Below are positions 1-6,818 of a DNA stretch of 38,405 bases, piece by piece; positions within the stretch are counted from its first letter, which is position 1, and every line of letters starts with the position of its first letter. The notes under the pieces are model-generated. The model was not told the DNA's origin. It was given only the letters and a program-made list of their open reading frames with translations, and made no database searches. The translations under genes and the position numbers were made by a program. The DNA is from Actinacidiphila paucisporea (GTDB taxonomy: Bacteria; Actinomycetota; Actinomycetes; Streptomycetales; Streptomycetaceae): the NCBI RefSeq assembly GCF_900142575.1, contig NZ_FRBI01000044.1, positions 1 to 38,405 of the forward strand, read 5' to 3'.

Positions 1-2
1 CC

Positions 3-173
3 TGCCTCCAGATCGCCGCCGACCACAGACCGGTCCCCGCCGCGACCACCGCCGTTGTCGGCTATATCCGCACCGCCGTCCAGTTCGTCGACGAATGCGA
101 CATGATCATGGATCTGCCACTGCCCGCCGACGGCTTCACCGAACGCATCGAGGAGATGACCGCTGGCGTCTGA
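3..173 (+). CDS. C-terminal end of an unidentified protein, cut by the window edge
   Basis: An open frame runs from the window edge to a TGA at 171-173 and gives 56 residues ending ERIEEMTAGV. The composition is protein-like (helical, acidic, Gly/Ala-rich in a normal way) and third positions are GC-rich as in neighbouring genes. The 5' part is outside the window and I recognise no family. A strong hairpin about 100 bases downstream would suit as its terminator. Confidence 0.45.
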   Translation, partial: CLQIAADHRPVPAATTAVVGYIRTAVQFVDECDMIMDLPLPADGFTERIEEMTAGV

Positions 174-268
174 ACGCACCGCCCACGACGGTCAAGTCGC
201 TTCATCCGATGCTGTGAATCAGTGCCGAGGGATTCCAACGGCGCTGCGAGGATGTCCAGAACCGTCAA

Positions 269-306
269 CGCGGGCCGTACGTCACTCCGGTGACGTACGG
301 CCCGCG
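269..306. terminator. Perfect 17-bp stem hairpin, probable bidirectional terminator
   Basis: Bases 269-285 and 290-306 are exact reverse complements around the 4-base loop TCCG. The stem is GC-rich and includes GCCGTACGTCAC/GTGACGTACGGC. There is no T-run on either side, which is usual for actinomycete terminators. It lies about 100 bases after the stop at 173. Confidence 0.7.
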
Positions 307-390
307 CCGCTTCACGTACACACCGGTCGTTGTCCCCGTCGCTGACGACGGCGGCGAGGACGCGGCCAGTCCGCCAGGTCCAAGTCCCCT

Positions 391-510
391 GAACCACGGT
401 TCCGGCAGGAGTTCTGGGCCGGGGAGAAACACGCCGACTACAGCTACGGATGGACCGGCGCCGTCGGCGACGACTTCTACCTCGACTTCACCACCAAGGT
501 CCGCTGGTGA
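391..510 (+). pseudogene. C-terminal remnant of an unidentified gene
   Basis: This frame encodes a plausible protein end rich in aromatic and acidic residues (EFWAGEKHADYSYGWTGA, then DDFYLDFTTKVRW and TGA at 508-510). No start codon or upstream coding stretch fits it, so it looks like the tail of a gene whose front has been lost. The family is not recognised. It could be a chance open frame in high-GC DNA, but the residue pattern argues mildly against that. Confidence 0.33.
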
Positions 511-744
511 TGACGACCCTGGAGCGCCTGCCGTCGCCCAACCGGCGGAATGCGATGACCTGCTGAAACACAGCTCGCTGAGCGTGCGCAGTCCCGTGAA
601 GGCTTCGATGTCTCCCGGTGCGGAGGGTCGGGGCCATGTCTCCGAGCCACGTACCTCAGTGTCCGAGCATGACTGAGGCCGAGGAGGAACCGTCCACGAG
701 AAACCCGAGGCAGGTGCTCATACCCCGCCACTACGCTGCCGGGC

Positions 745-1596
745 ATGAGCACCGCACCCCGACAGCGCTTCTCCGTACGCCTTGGTCTGTCGAGCCCTGT
801 CGACGACGGTCTCTACGAGGGTGTCCCGGCGCACCTCCTGGCCCCTTTGCAAGCTTGGATCGAGAACCAGTTCGATGGTTACCACGATTTCGATGACTCG
901 ATGGCCGATCTCATCTGCGTGCGCCTGCGGTACATCCGGGACAGCCGTAGGTCGGCGGTTGATCAGTTGGCCTCCAGCAAGGACGTGGCGCTTCTGGACG
1001 TCGTGGACGAAGTCCTTGCGCTGCGCACAGAGGTAGATCTCAAAGGCGACACGGACGGAGCGTTGGAGTTCTGGCTCAGTGAGGGCGGTTCCGCTTACAA
1101 GGTCGCCGACGACAGTACCGGCCTGGAGTTGCGGGTGGACCCTACTGTCTCTGCGGCTACCAAAGCCACCGTTGAGGCGGCGTCGAACGAGCCGTCAGCC
1201 GGTTCAGCCTCCATGCACCTGGACTTGGCGTGGCGGGCGGCCTACGGGCTGCATCCGGATCCGGTGCGGGCGTACGCCGAGGCGATCAAGGCGGTGGAAG
1301 CCGCAGCTCACGCGGTAATTCAGCCGAATCACAAGCGGGCGACGCTCGGCACGATGCTCGGAGAGATCGGCAATGCCCGATCGAAGTTCTCCACTGCCAT
1401 TGTCGCGGCGCCGTCAGGGGACCCGATCGCGGTCGTAGAGGCCATGATGCGGGCGTTGTGGGATGGGCAGACGTCCCGGCACGGCAAGCAGACCCCCACC
1501 TCACCAGAGACGGTGGAAGCGGCGCGGGCTGGAGTCCACCTGGCCGCTACGTTGGTGCAATGGTTCGTCTCGGGCACCGTAACCCGGAAGCCCTGA
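745..1596 (+). CDS. Hypothetical protein with a possible HEPN/Abi-C-like C-terminal domain
   Basis: 283 residues, no signal peptide or membrane segment, probably cytoplasmic. The N-terminal half is acidic (VDDGLYEGVPAHLLAPLQAW). The C-terminal part from about residue 170 has YAEAIKAVEAAAHAVI, then a glycine-containing linker, then ALWDGQTSRHGKQT, and ends in a helix. A helix, an R-x-H-like motif and a final helix is the layout of abortive-infection C-terminal (Abi_C) and HEPN-type domains, which are often RNases in phage defence. The match is from remembered pattern only and the motif is SRHG rather than a canonical R-x4-6-H, so function is uncertain. It is not obviously in an operon; the relaxase follows after 240 bases. 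The ATG at 745 has no clear Shine-Dalgarno. Confidence 0.7.
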   Translation: MSTAPRQRFSVRLGLSSPVDDGLYEGVPAHLLAPLQAWIENQFDGYHDFDDSMADLICVRLRYIRDSRRSAVDQLASSKDVALLDVVDEVLALRTEVDLKGDTDGALEFWLSEGGSAYKVADDSTGLELRVDPTVSAATKATVEAASNEPSAGSASMHLDLAWRAAYGLHPDPVRAYAEAIKAVEAAAHAVIQPNHKRATLGTMLGEIGNARSKFSTAIVAAPSGDPIAVVEAMMRALWDGQTSRHGKQTPTSPETVEAARAGVHLAATLVQWFVSGTVTRKP

Positions 1597-1717
1597 ATCG
1601 ATAGAGCGAAAGAAACTGGCTGTACTGGGAGCGGCGCCAGTTAGCTGCTCGGCTCGAGACAGCCCTCTGAGTCGGAGCTTTGGGACACCCCTCGCCCTCC
1701 AGGCTCCACGCTGTGTT

Positions 1718-1762
1718 CCGTCCCGCCGCACGGGACGGCCGGTGAAGTTCTCGGGCCGTCCC
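1718..1762. other. Overlapping inverted repeats upstream of the relaxase, candidate oriT
   Basis: CCGTCCCG (1718-1725) pairs exactly with CGGGACGG (1731-1738) over a 5-base loop. GGGACGGCC (1732-1740) also pairs exactly with GGCCGTCCC (1754-1762) over 13 bases. The two hairpins share the middle arm, so only one can form at a time. MobF relaxases act at an oriT with an inverted repeat next to the nick, often beside the relaxase gene, and this is the clearest such structure near the gene. The nick site cannot be placed. An attenuator for the relaxase is the alternative. Confidence 0.4.
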
Positions 1763-1835
1763 TTCCGTCTGGCGGGACCTGGTGCCCGCTGTGCTGTTCT
1801 GCCCGGCCGGGGTGCGGTGGTGTGGCTGGGTGACG

Positions 1836-3722
1836 ATGGCGATAGCGAGGGTGCGGCCGGGGTCGGCGTATCGGTACTACTTCAAGAGCGTGGCGGTGGG
1901 CGACGGCGGCCGGGAGCGTGGGGTGCCGTTGCCGGTCGGCCAGGAGGTGGCCGGGGTGCCGGCGGGGGAGTGGACCGGGCGCGGGGCGCGGCTGCTGGGG
2001 CTGTCGGGTGAGGTGACCGAGGCGGAGATGGAGGCGCTGTTCGGGCAGGGCCTGCATCCGCATCCGGAGATCCTGACCCCCGGCGCCATCGAGAGCGAAG
2101 TGCCAGCGGTGCGGCTGGGGCGGGCGTTCATCCGCCCGACGTACGACGACGACCAGGACCACGGCCAGGAGCCGGGGGAGCCGGAAGCGGTGGTGCCGGA
2201 CGACGACGGCAAGGTGCCGGAGCGTCGGCGGAAGATGAACCGGGGGCCGGTCACTGCGTTCGATCTGGTGCCGCGGCCACCGGCGTCGGTGTCGCTGCTG
2301 CGGGCACTGGGGGACGACGCGACCGTCGCCGCGATCGACGCCAGTCACGATGTCGCGGTCGCGGACACGCTGGCGTGGCTGGAGGACGAAGCGGTCGTCG
2401 TGTACTGCGGGCCGGGCGGCATCCGGTGGGAGCGGCCGGTCGGCGGACTTGTCGTTGCACGGTTCCGGCACCACGACTCCCGTCACCGGATGCCGCTGCT
2501 GCACGACCACCTGGTGGTGTCGGTGAAGGTGCTGCGCGCCGACGGCAAGTGGGGCCACCTGGACTCACGGCGGCTGTACTCGCACGTGGTGGCGGCAGGG
2601 GCCCTGTACAACCAGCGGGTGCTGGAAGAGGTCTGCGACCGGCTCGGGCTGGCTACCGAGCCGCGCACGCCCACGCCGGGCCTGCGGCCGGTGATGGAGA
2701 TCGCGGGGGTGCCGCCGGAGCTGATCGACTGGACGGCCACCCGGCAGCGCGACACCGTCGTACTGCTGGAGCAGGCGGAAGCGCAGTACACCGCCGACCA
2801 TGGCTACCCGCCCACCGCGCGGGTGCGCAGCCGGCTGATGAAGCGGGCCGCGGACGACAGCCGCCCGGCGAAGAAGACACCGCTGCCGCTGAGCGAGCTG
2901 CGCCGCCGCTGGCGGGCCGACGCGATCCGCCGGTTCGGCGCCGCGATCGTCGACGGGCTGCTCGCGCTGTGCCGCCGCGCCGCGGCCGCCATCCGCGCCG
3001 CGTGGCCCACCCCGGCCGGGACCGAACCCTGCGGCGTCGACGTGGGCCTGGTGGCCGTCGATGTCGCCGCGATCGTCTACACCCACCGTGAGCACTTCCG
3101 CCGCCGGCACCTCCTGGCAGAAGGCCGCCGCCACCTTGCCCGCGAGTTGCGCGGCCGCCGCGCCGCTCCCGGCTTGGATAACCAGATCGTGGACGCGGCG
3201 ATCGGTACGCACTGCGTCGGCATCACCCCGCCCCCGGTGGCGGGCAGCCGCCCGCGACCGCCCGGTCACACCGCCTACACCGCCATCTGGCACCCGCCGC
3301 TGACCGCCCGCGTAGACCGCTTCGAGCCGGTGGAGGACGTCGTGCCGCAGCTGAGCGTCCACGCCCGGGCGGTGGCCACCAGCATCCGCCTGCAGGCCCT
3401 TGTGCGGGCCTCCAGGACCCCGGCCGGACCCGTCCAGCTGGCCCGCGCCGCACCTGCGGGCAAGCCTTCGCCGCAGGACCAGGAGAGCGCCGTGGCGGTG
3501 TACGAGCAGCTGCAGTTCGCCGATCCGGCTGACGTGGACGACGACGGCCAGGAGGACCAGGAGCAGCAGCTGGTGCTCTCCCCGGAGTGGCTGGCGTGGC
3601 TCGAGGAACTGCAGCGCAGGATCGGCGAACTCGCCCGCGAGACAGCGAAAGCCAAGCCGAGCGAGCACCGCGGCGAGACCGCGACGTCGCCGCGCCAACC
3701 CGGCTACCTGCCGCACCGCTGA
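1836..3722 (+). CDS. MobF-family (TrwC-type) relaxase without a helicase domain
   Basis: Nicks oriT and carries the transferred strand in conjugation. Near the N-terminus is a tyrosine cluster (AYRYYF, residues 11-16), followed by the TrwC signature WTGRGARLLGLSGEV at about residue 46. Next comes a conserved block with FDLVPRPPASVSLLRALGDD, then the metal-binding histidine motif SRHRMPLLHDH (His217, His223, His225). The 628-residue protein ends in an acidic and basic tail and has none of the RecD-like helicase found in TraI or TrwC; this short form is common in Streptomyces. I chose ATG 1836, since the relatives I recall begin MAI-RxRPGS; GTG 1830 two codons earlier is possible. The last 80 residues are matched by a second copy at 37005-37269. 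Confidence 0.88.
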   Translation: MAIARVRPGSAYRYYFKSVAVGDGGRERGVPLPVGQEVAGVPAGEWTGRGARLLGLSGEVTEAEMEALFGQGLHPHPEILTPGAIESEVPAVRLGRAFIRPTYDDDQDHGQEPGEPEAVVPDDDGKVPERRRKMNRGPVTAFDLVPRPPASVSLLRALGDDATVAAIDASHDVAVADTLAWLEDEAVVVYCGPGGIRWERPVGGLVVARFRHHDSRHRMPLLHDHLVVSVKVLRADGKWGHLDSRRLYSHVVAAGALYNQRVLEEVCDRLGLATEPRTPTPGLRPVMEIAGVPPELIDWTATRQRDTVVLLEQAEAQYTADHGYPPTARVRSRLMKRAADDSRPAKKTPLPLSELRRRWRADAIRRFGAAIVDGLLALCRRAAAAIRAAWPTPAGTEPCGVDVGLVAVDVAAIVYTHREHFRRRHLLAEGRRHLARELRGRRAAPGLDNQIVDAAIGTHCVGITPPPVAGSRPRPPGHTAYTAIWHPPLTARVDRFEPVEDVVPQLSVHARAVATSIRLQALVRASRTPAGPVQLARAAPAGKPSPQDQESAVAVYEQLQFADPADVDDDGQEDQEQQLVLSPEWLAWLEELQRRIGELARETAKAKPSEHRGETATSPRQPGYLPHR

Positions 3723-3776
3723 GGCCCCGTCCGGTCGTCGCGCTGCTTGCCCAGGGGCCTTGCAGGCGCGGCGGCC

Positions 3777-4136
3777 TCAAGTCTCGGGCGGATCGGAGTC
3801 GCTGTCACGGGGAGCGGGTGGCAGTGGACCCGGGCTGGGCTCAGCTGGTCCCCCACGTCCCTTCAATTCTTGGTAGGTGATGATCAACCGCAATTTGACT
3901 TCGGGTTCTGCTATCTGATCCAGGGTGGCGATGAACTTCTCCTCAAGTGGATCTCCCTTTCGTTGCCGGATGTGCTCCAAAGCCAGGTTGACGATGGGGA
4001 CGGCGATAAATGAGACCAGGGCGATGAGGGCGAGGACGATCACAGCCCACCAGGGCGCTCCCAGTACGGAGCCCAGGACGGCGGCCGGCGGCGCCGCCAG
4101 GACGCCTTTGACTGAGGTGGGGGAGAGGAGGCTCAC
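3777..4136 (-). CDS. Small single-pass membrane protein of unknown function
   Basis: 119 residues from GTG 4136, chosen because AGAAGGG lies about 10 bases upstream and because the residues before it are arginine- and proline-rich noise. After a short N-terminus there is a hydrophobic helix (WWAVIVLALIALVSFIAV, about residues 29-46), then a charged stretch LEHIRQRKGDPLEEKF, an amphipathic helix and a proline-rich C-terminus. It faces the relaxase tail to tail with a 54-base gap. It is not the kind of protein I can tie to transfer with certainty, although small membrane proteins beside relaxase genes are common on conjugative elements. Function unknown. Confidence 0.65.
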   Translation of the reverse strand: MSLLSPTSVKGVLAAPPAAVLGSVLGAPWWAVIVLALIALVSFIAVPIVNLALEHIRQRKGDPLEEKFIATLDQIAEPEVKLRLIITYQELKGRGGPAEPSPGPLPPAPRDSDSDPPET

Positions 4137-4305
4137 CAGGTGTGCCCTTCTGGCACACGGCGGCCCTGCCGCCTCGTGCCTGACAAGCCGACTGCGGCCG
4201 GCGGTGACAAGGAGAGGCGGCGCGCAGGCGCCACGGCGTGAGGGCACGCCGAAGACCGGCGTGGCGAAAGGCCATGCCGGTGTGTTTTAAAGTGGTTCCA
4301 AAAAA

Positions 4306-4430
4306 TGCCCGACGGAGGGCACAAAACCCCGATGCGGAAATTCCGGGGAGGTTTTAGCGGGGGAGGTTTTCGAGATTTTGGGCGCGGTGGCTTATTATCG
4401 CTCGTTAATAAAACGAGTGATAATCAGGCT
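4306..4430. repeat. Cluster of palindromes and short direct repeats, possible operator or clt/oriT-like site
   Basis: Seen here: a TGCCC...GGGCA hairpin (about 4306-4320), the palindrome GGAAATTCC (4336-4344), two direct copies of GGGGAGGTTTT (4345-4355 and 4360-4370, 15 bases apart), and an imperfect inverted repeat of 15-base arms with 13 matches (4392-4406 and 4412-4426). The segment is much more AT-rich than its surroundings. Such clusters are typical of protein-binding control or transfer sites; the role is inferred. Confidence 0.4.
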
Positions 4431-4481
4431 CCCGCTCGTTCTCGTCAAATCTCTACCTGCACGCTTTCCTTCGGCAGGGCC

Positions 4482-4664
4482 TGCCCGTGTGCGGGCACGC
4501 CTGACTTGGGGGCGAGTATGCCTCAAGGCTCGTCTGTCCGATGTGCGACACGCGCATAAGCGGCGAGCCGGTGCTTGCGGAGTCCCCGGCACCGGGCCTT
4601 CGGCCCAAGAGCCGGGAAGGCAACGGGAGTTCCCAGCCTTCGGGCATACCTCTGCCGCTGGCAG
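4482..4664. other. Dense series of short hairpins, candidate structured RNA or DNA element
   Basis: Within 183 bases at least five hairpins can form: TGCCCG/CGGGCA (4482-4497), CCGGTGC/GCACCGG (4568-4574 with 4589-4595), GGGCC-TTC-GGCCC (4594-4606), GAAGGC/GCCTTC (4616-4621 with 4636-4641) and CTGCC-GCT-GGCAG (4652-4664). The second and third share bases. No protein is encoded. It could be a folded RNA, the remains of an intron or element end, or a transfer site. A GTGCGAC at about 4544 resembles a group II intron 5' end, but no reverse transcriptase is present. Confidence 0.35.
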
Positions 4665-4858
4665 CATGGTTGCGCTAAATTTTGCAAGCAGCAAACCCGC
4701 AGGTCAGATGGGGTGTGGCTTCGGGAGCCTGGAACTGCTGCCCAGTGATCGTCAACCGTGGGGGCGACAGCCTCTCGCAGCGGACGGTCGGGCCGGCACA
4801 TCGGAACCCAACCTCGGGCTTTCACGAGGCGGTCTGTCCGAAGCTTGATCACAAAAGC

Positions 4859-4931
4859 GAGAAGTGCTCCTGACCTGGAACGATAGGACTTGTCGAGGGT
4901 CCAGATCGTGCCATGGAAAGAAGCACTTCTC
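4859..4931 (+). promoter_or_regulatory. Inverted repeat spanning the transposase start codon
   Basis: GAGAAGTGCT (4859-4868) is the exact reverse complement of AGCACTTCTC (4922-4931). The pair encloses the ATG at 4913. In the transcript this would hold the translation start in a long loop and could limit transposase synthesis, a known strategy in insertion sequences. No experiment supports it here. Confidence 0.4.
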
Positions 4932-6310
4932 AGGTGAAGAAGCGTATCGGGTCGTACCCGCGTGTCCGTATCGAGGGCGGCGGCCGGGCGGTGGTCTCGC
5001 AGGCCGGGGGCGTGCTGCTGGTCGAGACCGTCCGCAAGGCCGGCTTGGACACCGCGATATCCGCGGCGCTGGCGCCGTGGCGGAAGGCTCGGGCGGTGCA
5101 CGATCCGGGCAAGATCGTGCTGGATGTGGCCCTGGCGGTCGCGCTGGGCGGGGATTGCCTCGCGGATGTCGCGATGCTGCGGGCCGAGCCGGCCGTGTTC
5201 GGGCCGGTGGCCTCCGACCCGACGGTCTCCCGTCTCATCGACACCCTCGCGGCGGCCGGACCGAAGGCCCTGACCGCGGTCCGTGCCGCGTGGGCTGAAG
5301 CCCGCCACCGTGTCTGGCGGTTGGCCGGCCGGGAAGCGCCTGACGCGGACGGGACGGTGACCGTCGACCTCGACGGGGTGCTGGTGATCGCGCACTCCGA
5401 CAAGGAGGACGCCGCACCGACGTGGAAGCGCACCTACGGCCACCACCCGCTGATGGGGTTCGTCGACCACGGAAGCGGCGGCACGGGTGAACCGGTCGCG
5501 GCCCTGCTCAGACCAGGCAACGCCGGATCGAACACGGCCGCCGATCACATCACCGCCACCCAACTGGCCTTGGCCCAGCTGCCGGAGAAGTACCGGCGCG
5601 GGCGCCGGACCCTGATCCGCACCGATTCCGCGGGCGGCACTCACGACTTCGTCGCCTGGCTCGCCCGGCGGGGGCGGTGGCTGTCCTACTCGGTCGGCAT
5701 GGTGATCACAGAGCAGGTCCACCAGCATGTGCTGAAGGTTCCGGCATCGGCCTGGACGGCGGCCGTCGAGGCGAACGGCGAGATCCGTGACGGTGCCTGG
5801 GTCGCTGAACTCACCGGCGACGTTCTGGACGGCTGGCCGGAGGGCATGCGGCTGATCGTCAGGAAGGAACGACCCCATCCTGGGGCCCAGTTGCGGCTCA
5901 CGGATGCGGACGGTATGCGGCTGACCTGCTTCGCCACCAACACCCCTGGCCGGCCGATCGCCGAGCTCGAACTCCGTCACCGGCTGCGGGCCCGGGCCGA
6001 GGACCGCATTCGCGCCGCTCGGGCCACCGGCCTGCGGAACCTGCCGTTGCACCGCACGGCCCAGAACCGGATCTGGCTGGAGATCGTCCAGCTCGCCCTC
6101 GACCTTCTGGCGTGGATGCCGATGCTCGCCCTGGCCGGCGAAATCCGCAGGTGGGAGCCCCGCCGGCTACGGCTTCGACTGTTCTCCACAGCCGGACAGT
6201 TCGTGACCACCGGCCGTCGGCGGATCCTTCGCCTGGCCCGGCACTGGCCCTGGACCGGTCACATCACCGCGGCCCTCGACCGGCTCACTCAACTGCCCGA
6301 CCCTGGCTGA
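4913..6310 (+). CDS. IS1380-family transposase
   Basis: 465-residue DDE transposase of the IS1380 type, which cuts and pastes its element through the terminal repeats. Visible family marks are the RNase-H-like first strand VTVDLDGVLVIAHSDKE (about residues 145-160, first catalytic Asp), the second region RRTLIRTDSAGG (about residue 240), then RLTCFATNTPG and a C-terminal helix IWLEIVQLALDLLAWM. Length fits an intact family member (about 430-470). ATG 4913 is the natural start because the preceding bases form the loop of a hairpin and no upstream coding sequence continues. The gene is intact with no frameshift, so the element could still be active. Confidence 0.92.
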   Translation: MERSTSQVKKRIGSYPRVRIEGGGRAVVSQAGGVLLVETVRKAGLDTAISAALAPWRKARAVHDPGKIVLDVALAVALGGDCLADVAMLRAEPAVFGPVASDPTVSRLIDTLAAAGPKALTAVRAAWAEARHRVWRLAGREAPDADGTVTVDLDGVLVIAHSDKEDAAPTWKRTYGHHPLMGFVDHGSGGTGEPVAALLRPGNAGSNTAADHITATQLALAQLPEKYRRGRRTLIRTDSAGGTHDFVAWLARRGRWLSYSVGMVITEQVHQHVLKVPASAWTAAVEANGEIRDGAWVAELTGDVLDGWPEGMRLIVRKERPHPGAQLRLTDADGMRLTCFATNTPGRPIAELELRHRLRARAEDRIRAARATGLRNLPLHRTAQNRIWLEIVQLALDLLAWMPMLALAGEIRRWEPRRLRLRLFSTAGQFVTTGRRRILRLARHWPWTGHITAALDRLTQLPDPG

Positions 6311-6472
6311 CCAGCAGATTCCGGTCCCTACGACAGCAGCCCAACACCCGGAACAGTGGAACCCGGCGCCACCCCGAGACGACACTCGGGTCTTCGGCCT
6401 GCACCACCTCACCCCACAGCACGAAAACGGTCCACCGACTCCGTCGGCGGACCGTCACGAAACTTCGAGGCT

Positions 6473-6818
6473 AAGCGCTCGGAACCGTCGCAAAAGTGTT
6501 GTATATCACATGGGAGCGATAGGAATAATGCATATTTTCCGCCGCTGTCGCGGCAATCGGATCGCGTCGCGCCGGCTGCATCAGTTGCGTGTTGTACATG
6601 TCTCGCCTGGTGGGACGTGCCCGCCGTGATCGTGGGTTCTTCGGTGGCCAACCTGACTACACCTGCCGGAGTGGGCTGAGGCCAGTGTCACGACGTGTTC
6701 GAAATGGGTGCCGTGACTGCCAGGCTGAAAATCTACTACCGATATTTCTGACACCGGCTGAAATACTGTCGATTCGATCTGTAACTCACTGATCATTTGA
6801 TGCCCGGGGGGGCACCGT
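6473..6818. promoter_or_regulatory. AT-richer leader of RHS protein 1
   Basis: No gene is seen. The segment between the IS1380 right end and the RHS start is noticeably AT-richer than the coding DNA (for example around 6500-6540 and 6720-6800), as expected of a promoter region. A run of seven G lies 6 bases before ATG 6819 and may serve as ribosome-binding site. I cannot assign a -10/-35 with confidence. Confidence 0.35.

Larger units (their letters stand above)
174..744. other. Largely non-coding stretch with a terminator hairpin and one gene remnant
   Basis: No complete gene is supported here. It holds the perfect hairpin at 269-306 and an open tail at 391-510 that looks like the end of a broken gene. 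The rest (511-744) shows only short, shadow-like reading frames. The sequence just before the next gene contains TACGCT about 8 bases ahead of the ATG at 745, which could be a -10 element for a leaderless transcript, since no clear Shine-Dalgarno is visible; this is inference. Confidence 0.4.
4137..4809. other. Non-coding stretch rich in repeats and hairpins
   Basis: No gene is supported. Two sub-blocks stand out and are listed separately: AT-richer repeats and palindromes at 4306-4430, and a run of GC-rich hairpins at 4482-4664. Open frames across it differ strongly in composition from the neighbouring proteins. The remainder (4665-4809) shows nothing I can name. Confidence 0.5.
4810..6472 (+). 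mobile_element. IS1380-family insertion sequence
   Basis: Contains one transposase gene. The proposed ends are imperfect inverted repeats: about 4810-4829 (begins AACCTCGGGCTTTCACGA) and the complement of about 6453-6472 (begins AGCCTCGAAGTTTCGTGA), with roughly 14 of 20 matching. No target duplication is visible, so the ends are tentative. It separates the relaxase segment from RHS protein 1. Confidence 0.5.

Noticed and set aside
4544..4680. Group II intron 5' end (GTGCGAC followed by hairpins)
   Set aside because: No domain V hairpin, no reverse transcriptase and no 3' end were found; kept only as an orphan structured block.
4523..6052. 509-residue minus-strand frame across the IS1380 transposase
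   Set aside because: Antisense to an intact transposase with family motifs; translation is Arg/Pro/Gly-rich.
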